Origin: Lingula anatina
Lineage: Eukaryota > Brachiopoda > Lingulata > Lingulida > Lingulidae
Length of the DNA: 20,597 nucleotides
Direction: 5' to 3'
NCBI RefSeq assembly: GCF_001039355.2
Contig: NW_019775877.1
Span: 123,416-144,012, forward strand
The translations under genes and the position numbers were made by a program. A model generated the notes under the pieces. It did not search any database and was not told where the DNA came from. It was given only the letters and a program-made list of their open reading frames with translations. Positions 7,928 through 16,799 of the stretch are shown piece after piece. Numbering within the stretch: the first letter of the stretch is position 1; each line of letters starts with the position of its first letter.

Positions 7928-8644
7928 ATTTGGTAAGACAAATTGATTTTTTCTTTGCCCAAATTTAAAAGTTTTTTTAGTGTGTGTGGCTGAAAACTTC
8001 CAGTGCTATTCATGAGCATAGAAACGTATAGTCCTATCACCTTGCTGAGTTCTATTGTCTGAGCCACAGTTGTGTCAATTCACGACAGGAAAACTGAGGA
8101 ATTGCATTGAAGGTAACCATATTGTGTAAACAGATACGGAACACTCACCACCTTTTAGATTTTTAGATCACAATCTCTTTATTTACCACTGACAGCTGGT
8201 GCGGAAGAAAAAAAAATTGATATTTTATCCCAGTGGTGCCATGGCTTAAGCAGGCATAAAAGTATTCGCACCTTTCTGATTGTAGTCTGTCACTCTGATT
8301 GTAGATGTCTCAAAAAAGCGTGGCTTTCATGAAAGAGATTTAAAGATGTTTATTTTCAATAGATATTTTATTTATTTCATGGTATAGAGGGTTGGTCATA
8401 GACAAAAATCGAAGCAAATATTTTCTGTTACAATTCGGAACACACTGCAAAATCCTCAAGTGCACAGAGTTGGTAATGTCTTCAGGGGATAAAAAAAATG
8501 GCGTCATGGAATTTCATCCAGTTTTTGTACCACCGTGAACTGCTTCTCAGGTGAGAAAATAAGCCCAGCAAAGACAGCTGAAGTAAAAAGGTGCACAAAA
8601 CACTTGAATGTGTGTTGTTTCAGTCATTGTGTCCAACACATAAC

Positions 8645-8660
8645 ACCGGTTTTAACCGGT
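8645..8660. promoter_or_regulatory. ACCGGTT-TT-AACCGGT palindrome, candidate Grainyhead/CP2-type site
   Basis: The 16-bp inverted repeat has 7-bp arms around TT and so holds two copies of an AACCGGT half-site in opposite orientation. AACCGGTT is the Grainyhead/CP2-family core. It lies in the non-coding gap between two divergently oriented genes. Function is inference from the motif only. Confidence 0.3.
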
Positions 8661-9366
8661 CTTTCTTCCATCATCGTCGAGGTCAGCGCCTCTCAATACC
8701 CAATGTAGCACAAGCGCAGAGCTGGATCAATGGCTGACAATGTCCTACAATTCACTCCAATCATCGAACCCCTTAATTTATGACTCACGCGTGCCCCTTT
8801 ATTCAAGTTTGACGCCCCTTATTTCAGAAATCACTGCCCCCAGACAAGCCTCTGTTGATTTTGTATTTAGAGGTTTCTTTGTGAACTGGTTTGGTATTGT
8901 GGAAAACTTACTGTTGACAATTTCATAGTCTATTTGTGATGGTTGACAAGGGAAGAAGTAACCAGTGCATTGCCTGCCTGTTGTAACCAGCTGTTACGTG
9001 TATTGATATCCAAGGCGCTGTTTTTGGCCGAGATGCCAAATTTTAATTTCTCACAAGGAGAGTAACTTGATATAAGAACTAATTTTTACGATGCAACACC
9101 TTCTGTGTAACCTGTGAATGGGCGGTTCAGTTTTCAAAATATCTTTCACCTATTGGTAACAACTTAATTTTCACCCCCTTTTGTTATCTGTTAGGATTTT
9201 TTTCACTTTTGGAATTAGATTTTACGACTACACAAGCAGATATAATGACTTGACATCTTGTTTCTGTCATTTCTGTCAAAGCTTTCGTTTCAATATTTTT
9301 GTAAGGTTATTTCAAAATATAAAAGATGTTCTATGAAGGATCTTATCCATAACGTGTTTTTCAGTT

Positions 9367-9600
9367 TCATTGTAAGAGCACCTCTCTGTTGAGAACAATT
9401 TTTGTATTGACAACCACTGTGTTGTTGTTGAGCTGAAATGATTGAACGTTTAGAATGAAATCATTCATGATCTGAAGTGCAACTGATATATGTTTTTGTA
9501 GTTTGAAGGTTGTCATCTCGCCTGTCATGAAACTTGTCAAATCCCCAGACACAAGTTCAGGTACAATGGTTCTATTATCAAGATCTGAAATTAGTTTCAT
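9367..9600 (-). CDS. orphan open frame, 77 codons, possible exon
   Basis: The minus-strand frame runs from an ATG at 9600 to TGA at 9367. A possible acceptor (ACTAATTTCAG, minus strand) lies at about codon 6 and would start an exon at LDNRTIVPEL. The C-terminal part is polar and hydrophobic-alternating (FILNVQSFQLNNNTVVV). No family is recognised and no clear donor is seen. It could be a remnant, a 5' exon of the EGF-D8C gene, or chance. Chance is the most likely reading for a frame of this size. Confidence 0.12.
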   Translation of the reverse strand: MKLISDLDNRTIVPELVSGDLTSFMTGEMTTFKLQKHISVALQIMNDFILNVQSFQLNNNTVVVNTKIVLNREVLLQ

Positions 9601-10372
9601 CTGTTCATTCAGACGTTACTGCACGAAAAAAAAAGATCAAAAATTGGACATGGTGATGATGATCTGAAATATGAAAAGCACGTGTCTTTCTGATGTCACA
9701 TTATGTCACCAGTGTTTATGATATTTCAATGCTGTCATTTGCTTTATCAGCATGAAGACTGAGAAAACAATTTCCCAGTGGAAAAATCTGTCTCGTTTCA
9801 AATCTGTATTATTTCATCCAGCAATTTCTCAGTCTGATACACCCACTAGAATATGATTCAAGAATGAATTCCCTCGATAGTAAGCAAAGATTTCTGTCTC
9901 CATCTTAAAAGCTGTCTACGTTCTACCTCAATGTGGGCATTTCATCTGGATAGCGATAAGATGAGATATGTTCAGATCTTAACTTGACTTCGTTCACATT
10001 CTATTGATTCTGGTCATGCTCGGTTTTCATTTCGTCGTAACTAAACATCATGGCGGTTACTCTCTCTTTGTAATAAACATGTCTTGCAGAATGTTAATGC
10101 TTCATTCAGACCAACCGTCATACTTTGATGTACAAATATGACTCCATCTAAATGACTTGCTGTTATGTGGTATGCAGAATTAAATGAGAAATGAGCATGC
10201 ACTGTCACTGTTTAAGTTGTCATGTTTTTCTTTAATCCACGACCATAAATGAAATGAAAATTTATATTGCTGTATAGGGTCTTAGGATAGATTTTCTTAA
10301 AGAAATCCCTTCAAAGATAAAGTAACGTCCAAATTGATCAGAAACGATGCCATTTACCAATTATTGAAGGTC

Positions 10373-10600
10373 TCATCTTAGTGCTATGATTGTAGCTGAA
10401 AATCCCTCCCCGGGAGAGAGTTTTACGTCTGTGAGTCCTACAAAGATTCTTGACGGTCTATTGATTAAATAATTCAATTTGGCCGAGGTCTTTCTCTGGT
10501 ACTGCTGCATTCTGAGTGTGGAATCAATATCTGGGAACTTATCAACATTGTAGTGTTTTATTTGAAGGAAAGAGTGAACAAATAAGTTATTGCTGATCAA
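10373..10600 (-). CDS. orphan open frame, 75 codons, possible remnant
   Basis: The minus-strand frame includes FPDIDSTLRMQQYQRKTSA and FVGLTDVKLSPGEGFSA and ends at a TGA. Residue usage looks protein-like (few runs, mixed charge) and local GC is raised around 10400-10450. No acceptor or donor of good quality flanks it and I recognise no family. Lineage-specific exon, decayed transposon fragment and chance are all possible. Confidence 0.13.
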   Translation of the reverse strand: MISNNLFVHSFLQIKHYNVDKFPDIDSTLRMQQYQRKTSAKLNYLINRPSRIFVGLTDVKLSPGEGFSATIIALR

Positions 10601-11340
10601 GTAAGATTGTATATTTCTAGAATGGAATATTTAGTGTACAGTGATGTGTAGCAAGGCTGAAGTCTTCAGTTGTATTATAGATGTTAGAGCAGACCCTCAG
10701 GCTAGATAAAAACTTGTACAGACAACAGTAATGAATAGCATGTTGTTAATCCTCGTGAACAGCATTTAGTTATTAAAAGATTGCCTCCTCTTGCATCAAG
10801 TGTGTAGTTATTTACTGAGAGAAACAAACCAGAAAAGAAGTAATAAATAACAATGCTATTTTGTCTAGTATCTTCAGCTACACAGAAGCCAGACTGTTAT
10901 CGGCAGGTTATCTCAGCCACTGTGTAGAGGCCATTAGTGTCAAGGAGAACCACCAAAATATCATCATCTACCTGGGATGTTGGAAACGTCTGACGTAAAT
11001 CTTCCCCATTAACTAACTGAGGTTTTATTTATGTTTCTGTGTATATTGCTGTGGTAAGATAGGTTAGAGGACGCAGAGATAAAATTTCTTTTAGTTCTAG
11101 AGCAGGGTGGTTTTCTAAAGTCAGTTTTTGGAAATTGAAAAAAAAAATGATGTAGCAAAAAAAAAAAAAAAATGTTTTCCCTAGCCAAAGTGGAAAAAGT
11201 GAAGCAGTGAGTTAACCAACCAGGGGTTCATGGTAGCAAAGAACATTTTTACCTCTTGTTGGTATTGTAGTGCATTTCCATCATCAGATACAACTATTCA
11301 TTCTCTGTCCTTGACGCTGTATTCCTATCTCTCCAGCTCA

Positions 11341-11580
11341 TAGCTCATTACTGTCAGAGAGGTGACCACAAGTTGATGCAAGAAATCGGTAATTTTGACT
11401 TATTGTGTCGAATAAGCCGCTTAGCAGATAGAAAGCTGCATTTCCTCCAGGCAATCTGGTCCACAAATCTGGATTTAATTGGGTACAATAGCACAATTAA
11501 TGACAAAGGTTTGCTCTATCTCGCTGGCAGCATGTCATGTCGCTGATGCTGTAAATTGGCAGTAATATTGTGAATTCCTG
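11341..11580. promoter_or_regulatory. motif-dense non-coding island, candidate enhancer
   Basis: Within 11476-11509 lie a homeodomain core TAATTG (11476-11481), a SOX-like ACAATAG (11485-11491), a paired ATTA arrangement CAATTAATGA (11494-11503) and ACAAAGG (11503-11509), a TCF/LEF or SOX core. The surrounding 240 bp has balanced base composition, without homopolymers, unlike the flanks. This resembles conserved developmental enhancers, but no alignment supports it yet. Confidence 0.25.
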
Positions 11581-12300
11581 TTGAAGACTTCAGTGCTGTT
11601 TGTACAAGGTTATGTATATGGGGAAGAATGTGGCACCATTAGTGTTGTGTTAGACTGCAAGTAGTGATTTTATTCATTTCTTCCCCCTCCCTTTCTTTCT
11701 CCTTTTTAATGATGATCGGATGCCTTGCGTGGAACTTTGTTGTTGGGCACAGTTTGGCTCTTTCTTATCCCTCTTAGAGAATTTTCTCCTGTTTAAGAGA
11801 AATAAGGTAGTTGTTGAAGGTATGAAATTTTCAAAACTAGAGAAGTTTTTTTTTCAGTCCTTTTCCGTCAAATCCCTTTCCTGTAAAAGTTTCATTTGCA
11901 ATCTGTGTTCATGCCTTTCATTTAATAAAGATTTGTTTTAAGTCAACGCAGTATTTAAACAGCTACCAAAGAAATCTTTGACAATCTGGACTCCATCCAC
12001 CACCTTTCTCTGCCAGGATTTTTCCAGTCTAGACTTCCTTTTGATAGAATAAGTACTGTAACACAGTCAGCATGTGGAGTGCCATCTGCCCTCGATCAAA
12101 TTGTATTTAAAATTCAATTTCAGGTTATTTAGAAATTGGTAACACTCAGCTTGTGCCTTAATTTAATGTGGTAACACTCCCCTCCCCTTCTTAAATCAAA
12201 CCCAAGCTTGTGGTAGTTTTTTTTCACCACACTGTTTAAACTGAACCCCTCTTTCCAAACTTGTTTGTATTGTAAATGTTGAACACATTTCACTGGAGGC
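11581..12300. other. non-coding region, nothing recognised
   Basis: Several pyrimidine-rich stretches (for example 11677-11706) and short chance open frames are present. No repeat, exon or RNA gene could be identified. Confidence 0.5.
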
Positions 12301-12310
12301 TATAGGATGG

Positions 12311-12383
12311 TGACCTTGATTGACCCCAGTGTGACCTTGGTTGACCTTATTCTGACCTTGATTGACCTCACTGTTTGAGGTCA
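12311..12383. repeat. 21-bp minisatellite with TGACC every 10-11 bp
   Basis: TGACC starts at 12311, 12321, 12332, 12342, 12353 and 12363, alternating 10- and 11-bp steps, as a 21-bp unit repeated about three times (TGACCTTGATTGACC core). An inverted GAGGTCA follows at 12377-12383. TGACCT is the nuclear-receptor half-site, and TGACCTTG is the ERR/SF-1 type extended form. On the minus strand it gives a repeated VNQGH peptide in a chance frame. Confidence 0.75.
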
Positions 12384-12619
12384 TAGTAAAACAATGAGGA
12401 CTGGGCTCAGGTTTCTGACACTTGACTGATGAGGGTTGTAATAGCTGGAGGTGTCAGGGAGGAGTGGACTGAGTTCATATTCTGTGTGTACTCTGAGTAA
12501 GTCCATGTGGGGCATAGCTGCATAGCACATGGTACTTCTGCTGCACAGACATGTATTCTTGTAAACCTACATACAGTGTATTTATTTGTGTTCATGTGTG
12601 CATTCATTTATGTATGTTC

Positions 12620-12716
12620 CTATGTATGTATGTATGTATGTATGCGTGTGCATATGATATGTGTGTGTAAGTATATTTACATATATGTATGGGTGTGTGT
12701 GTGTAATTATGTGTTA
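12620..12716. repeat. TATG/GTGT microsatellite and sequence gap base
   Basis: A (TATG)n tract at about 12620-12644 is followed by interrupted GTGT/ATAT simple sequence to 12716. An ambiguous base N at 12723 follows directly, which probably reflects poor base calling after the simple repeat. Confidence 0.85.
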
Positions 12717-12879
12717 TGCATCNCTCCTTCTAAGATTTATCACCAAGATATGAAAATTGTGCCAATTAAAAGGCAAATTGGGGTTAATTACCATCCTCAA
12801 CATGCGATAAGCCATAGATGAGAGATACTCCTACTCCATAAAATAGTTCCTTAATACGTAAGAATATCCCATTGAATGG

Positions 12880-13110
12880 CGTGTAAGCGCTGTTAAATAA
12901 GGTCAGAGGCAGGTTAATTGGTGTGTGTAATCAGAGAAAAATGCCTGGCACCTGTTTGCCCATTAATAAAACTCTTTGGGATCTTATTTTCAGGAGATTG
13001 ATCACCTGGCGGAAAGAATGCAATTAGAAACGAATGATAACAGTTCTATTGTCATTAGATGTGAACTACGAGGAAATGCAGCAGTTTATTGCACTGTTAG
13101 CATGCATTGT
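12880..13110. promoter_or_regulatory. motif-dense non-coding island, candidate enhancer
   Basis: The island holds homeodomain-type cores TTAATTG (12914-12920), TAATCA (12928-12933), ATTAAT (12962-12967) and CAATTAG (13021-13027) and two E-boxes CACCTG (12949-12954 and 13003-13008), in a 230-bp stretch without simple repeats. A short plus-strand open frame of about 50 codons after TTATTTTCAG at 12992 resembles no protein. I read the block as regulatory rather than coding, with low certainty. Confidence 0.25.
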
Positions 13111-15780
13111 TTGTGTGAAATGCTGGATTGAAGTGTACTTCATTCACTAAATGAATGATGGATAGTATAAGTTGACTGTTATGATAGTAGCACGTTATGT
13201 ACAGGTACATAGTCTTAACGTCTATGATATGGAGTACGGGTTTTATTCAAGAATTTTATCGCTCTGAGATTTGATTTTTAAAAAATCTAAATAACATGTT
13301 AAGAGATGCATTCTGGATTAAACAAATCTCAAAATTTTGATTATGAAAGTGTATATTGGCCTGATTGACTTTTTTTTTGACAATATTCAAAAATGTTCCA
13401 CCAAGTCTTAGTTCCCTCAAGTCAAGAGATCCCTCAAAGCTCTGGTAATTTGTGTGTTAATTCACTGAACGTAATTTTATACCTGGGGAAATGTTTACTA
13501 GTTTTGTTAGTTCCGAAATGGACGTTAATCCTCAAGTGTAGATTTCTAGTAGATTTTCCCTTCATTAGGCGTTCTCTGCGGACAGCTGATCAAGCCGCAC
13601 ATAAATCATGGCGTATTTAGTACACATGGACGTCTGTTACTTCTGAAGAGGTTGATTGTCCCTAGCAGTTAAGAATTGGACATATAAATAGGTGATAATA
13701 GAGTTCAAATATGATAAAGACATAAAACTGGGAATTACAAACTTGTCAGTTTGCTTATAGTACATTTAGGAACCTGGATTTCATTGGTGGTAGTTGTTAG
13801 TGGCTTAGGCTTTCCCTTAACTGATGATAATCAATTATGGCAATCAGTTTGTCATGTTGCATCATAACATATGTTCTGGAATCTTTGCCATATTGTAATT
13901 CACCTGTTTATATGATAATCGGCATAAGTGGAGGTATCTAAATGCGCTGGGGATTTCAACTTAAATATGACCATACAGTTTAGTTTGGGAGTTGGTGTGG
14001 GGGAAGGGGAGAGCGTGGAAAGATAGTTGTTCTGTTTGAAAATGAAAGAAAAAAAAAAGAAAAAACCAAAAAGCGGAAGGGTTCTTAAGAGAGTAAAGCA
14101 AGGTAAACCAAGTATATTTGAGCAGTTATGAAGTAATCTGAGGCTGACCTCCTAGGCAGCAGTGACATTCCAAACAGTTGCCTTCTCTGACCTCCTTGTA
14201 GCACCTGCCACTGCCCCCAGAATATCCAGAATAACTTTGTTGTGTCTAGATATGCCTAGAGATGTTGTGAGGCTAGACTCATGTACTTGGAACCATTCTT
14301 TAATAGTTTGGAAAGAAATCATAGAATAGCAATTATTGAAAGCCTTTTCTGCGGTAATGCATTGAAGTTATTCCTTTTAAGGAGGAAGAATGTATTTAAT
14401 GACATTGGATTCACATACAAAGCATGCACACAATTCATTTGCTCACATTGAAGATTTCTGAGGCATTCACATTAAAAAAATTAATTTGATGTTCAGTGTT
14501 TTCCATACAAAAACAATCCTCAGCACCAATGAAAAATGACTCGCATTTTCTAACACATTGACAAACAGAGAATTTTAATTGACCCCCTTGTATGTATATA
14601 TGATATGAATCCTTGTGTTCAAAACATCAGGATACATATCATATGCATACATTCAAATTAACTTGCAAGTATGACACTTGTGGAATGTGTGTGGTATCAC
14701 TGACGGCGTGTGTTATGAAAGTTACTGCAGTCTTCGGGCAATGTTATGTGTTTGTGTGAAGATATTTCTATTACTTTGGCTGCCTGCTCTTACCTGTACA
14801 TCCATGTCCAAGTGGTGGCTGGTAGAAATGAGCACTTCGAGAAAATAATTAAACTCTGTAAAATGTTTTTGTTTTTGATGAGGAAGACAGATAAAATGAG
14901 ATGCATGTAGTTGTGCGGAAAGAAACAGCTTTAGAAGATTTTAAAGAGGCTGTAGTGGTTTGGTAAATAAACATTAGCAAAATATCTACTGCCTTATTTT
15001 CCATATTCAAGTCTTATTTTTACTGGTGTAAACTGGTTTTTTTATACTGGAAGACCTGTGTGTTATTTTTAAAGCTGACTTTGAGTGACAGCATACATAA
15101 TCCAGTTCTCATTTTTTGTGTCCAGTAGATTGAGATATATTGAAAGCTGGAAACGCCACAAAACCCAACACATTCTCTTCCAATTTTATGCCCGAGTTGG
15201 TCGCACCCATAAAAATGACCCTCTCAATGAAAACCCTGCCATCTTGATGGTCTCCTGTAACACAAGAAAAGCAATTGAAACCCAATCATTGAGTTAAAGC
15301 TGAAGTGATATTCTCTGGTAGAGAAAACATCAGAACCTCTTTCACATAAAAAGAGTGGGAATTAAGAAAATAAAGTCTGTTTAGAAGGATCCTGTAAGAA
15401 GAAACCACCTGCAAATGAAACGATCACAGATAGCTGACATCAAAGAGATTTTTGCGAAAGTTGAGGTTGTGATGAGACTTGGGAATCTGCCTCTTCTGAC
15501 CTTCTTTAATCTATGCACTTTGTGGCAGGTTCCACAATAGAGCCATAGACCGAATTGTGGGCTGAACTTTAAGATGGAATATTTTGGACTACCTCAGTTC
15601 AGGAAAAATCTTTAGTAGTTCGTTAGAATAAATAAACTATTAGTTGACAGTAAGACCAATTTTATTCTATTGTATCACAAAATGTTGATTCATTTGAGTG
15701 GACCAAAATAGATTGGTTGTAGTAGACTTGTAGCTTTGGCTCTAATGTTAAGACCAACTCTCAGTTTTTAATTCCTCTGT
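13111..15780. other. non-coding region, no supported gene
   Basis: The region is AT-rich, with a purine-rich run at 14044-14070 and a G-rich segment at 13986-14010. The open frames at 13393-13620 and 15085-15297 (plus) have no recognisable domain or convincing splice sites. One imperfect hairpin is listed separately (14589-14651). The N-terminal glypican exons would be expected in or to the left of this stretch, but I could not identify the conserved cysteine motifs. Confidence 0.5.
14589..14651. ncRNA. imperfect 22-24 bp hairpin, weak pre-miRNA-like candidate
   Basis: The arm at 14589-14612 pairs with the arm at 14630-14651 apart from two mismatches and a 2-nt bulge, leaving a loop of 17 nt. 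Size and bulge pattern are in the pre-miRNA range, but the stem does not extend outwards and is AT-rich with a TATG-repeat flavour, so it may be a simple-sequence palindrome. Confidence 0.15.
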
Positions 15781-16407
15781 GGAACCAGACTCGAGTAAAT
15801 GTAAAATATGACATGATTGGCTGTGAGGGGAGGTTGCCAGGTGACTTGTGAAATGAACGCTGTACGCCTCCATTGTAAAGTTCGTGCCAAGTTCACCTGG
15901 TTCAGGCTTTAGCAGATAAGTGTCCGTAAAGGAGATCAAATTGAATTAATTTGGTTTTTTTTTTCTGAAGTTTTTCATCAGTGTTTTTTCCCCCCAGTTG
16001 CATCAGATTAAAATACCTTTGCTGGCTGATACTGAGATGGATGAGATAAAAAGATCACTTCTTTTAACCTTGATTTTTTTTTTAAGAAAAATGGTCCTCA
16101 TCAAAATGTATTGAAGTCTGCGTATGTGCTGTCTGTTGAGGTTGGAATGTGGTTGCATGTTAGGAATGATGAAATATTTAATTTCTGTGAAAAATGTTTA
16201 TGGATAAATAACCTCTACTTACCCTATTTAGTAAGAATGAGGAAAAAAATTGTCTTGAAATTTATCTTGGTTTACCATATTACAACATCCTTACCATATT
16301 AAGTATTAATAGAATTCTTGGATTGATATTCCTTTACCATATTACCTCTTTGTTTGGAAAATAGTATTTCGTGATCTGTCTAACTTTCTACTTGTTATCC
16401 ATTTCAG
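15781..16407. other. non-coding stretch upstream of the glypican exon, with a motif-rich block
   Basis: At 15820-15950 the sequence has balanced composition and holds GATAAG (15915-15920), AGATCAAA (15933-15940, TCF/LEF-like) and AATTAAT. A strong pyrimidine tract ending CCCCCCAG lies near 15999, but the sequence after it does not read as glypican. The remainder is AT-rich intron-like sequence with a repeated TTACCATATTA motif (about 16270-16345). Confidence 0.4.
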
Positions 16408-16799
16408 AGTTTTTCACAGAGCTATTAGAAAATGGCAGGAAGGATTTCCACTCCATGTTTGTCAGGACATACGGCCAGTTATATCAACAGAACGCACACA
16501 TATTTAATGACTTGTTCACTGACCTACGCAGTTACTACAGAGGGAGAAATATCAATCTTTTAGACGCCCTGGAGAACTTTTTCGCAACCTTATTCCAACG
16601 AATGTTCCAGTTGCTGAATGCGCAGTACGAGTTGGACCAGTCGTACTTGGGGTGCGTCGCAAATACGATGGATAAGCTGAATCCATTTGGAGATGTACCG
16701 CAGAAATTTTCCCAGCAGCTGAAGAGGTCGTTTGTTGCTGCGCGCACGTTCATGCAGGGGCTTGCGATTGGAAGAGATGTCATTTTACAAGTTGGAAAG
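16408..16799 (+). CDS. GPC4/6: glypican internal exon A (N-lobe helices)
   Basis: The exon is 392 nt. The acceptor TCCATTTCAG is followed in phase 1 by a split Glu codon and FFTELLENG. The exon encodes about 130 residues and ends V-G-K in phase 0 before the donor GTAATT. It has a single cysteine (YLGCV), matching the one in this part of GPC4/6. Landmarks in order are [60 protein letters not shown]. The exon is noticeably more GC-rich than its flanks. The frame reads on past the donor for about 25 codons, but those residues do not match glypicans. Confidence 0.96.

Larger units (their letters stand above)
7492..8640. other. non-coding region with GTGACATT repeats and a G-rich tract
   Basis: No supported exon is present. 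The left part (7621-7755) has many scattered GTGACAT and ACATTGGAGAGACAT units. A T-rich run lies at 7524-7541 and a strongly G-rich tract at 7852-7927. This lies within or upstream of the EGF-D8C gene, whose next 5' exon is not visible here. Confidence 0.6.
8661..11340. other. non-coding region, no supported gene; two unexplained minus-strand open frames
   Basis: The region is AT-rich and no recognisable domain is encoded. Two minus-strand open frames stand out because their composition is less biased than chance frames nearby: 9367-9600 (77 codons) and 10373-10600 (75 codons). Neither resembles a family I know, and neither has strong splice sites at both ends. A poly-A run lies at 11158-11172. 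Confidence 0.5.

Noticed and set aside
12196-12384. Minus-strand frame with a VNQGH peptide repeat
   Set aside because: The peptide repeat is a by-product of the 21-bp TGACC minisatellite being divisible by three. No other coding evidence.
12993-13131. Possible plus-strand exon after TTATTTTCAG reading EIDHLAERMQ
   Set aside because: A good acceptor and about 45 open codons, but the peptide is unlike glypican N-termini, no donor is seen before the stop, and the block reads better as a regulatory island.
15999-16085. Possible plus-strand exon after a CCCCCCAG acceptor
   Set aside because: The following codons do not match any glypican segment and no donor is apparent.
16535-16783. 82-codon minus-strand frame with several cysteines
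   Set aside because: Exact antisense shadow of glypican exon A.
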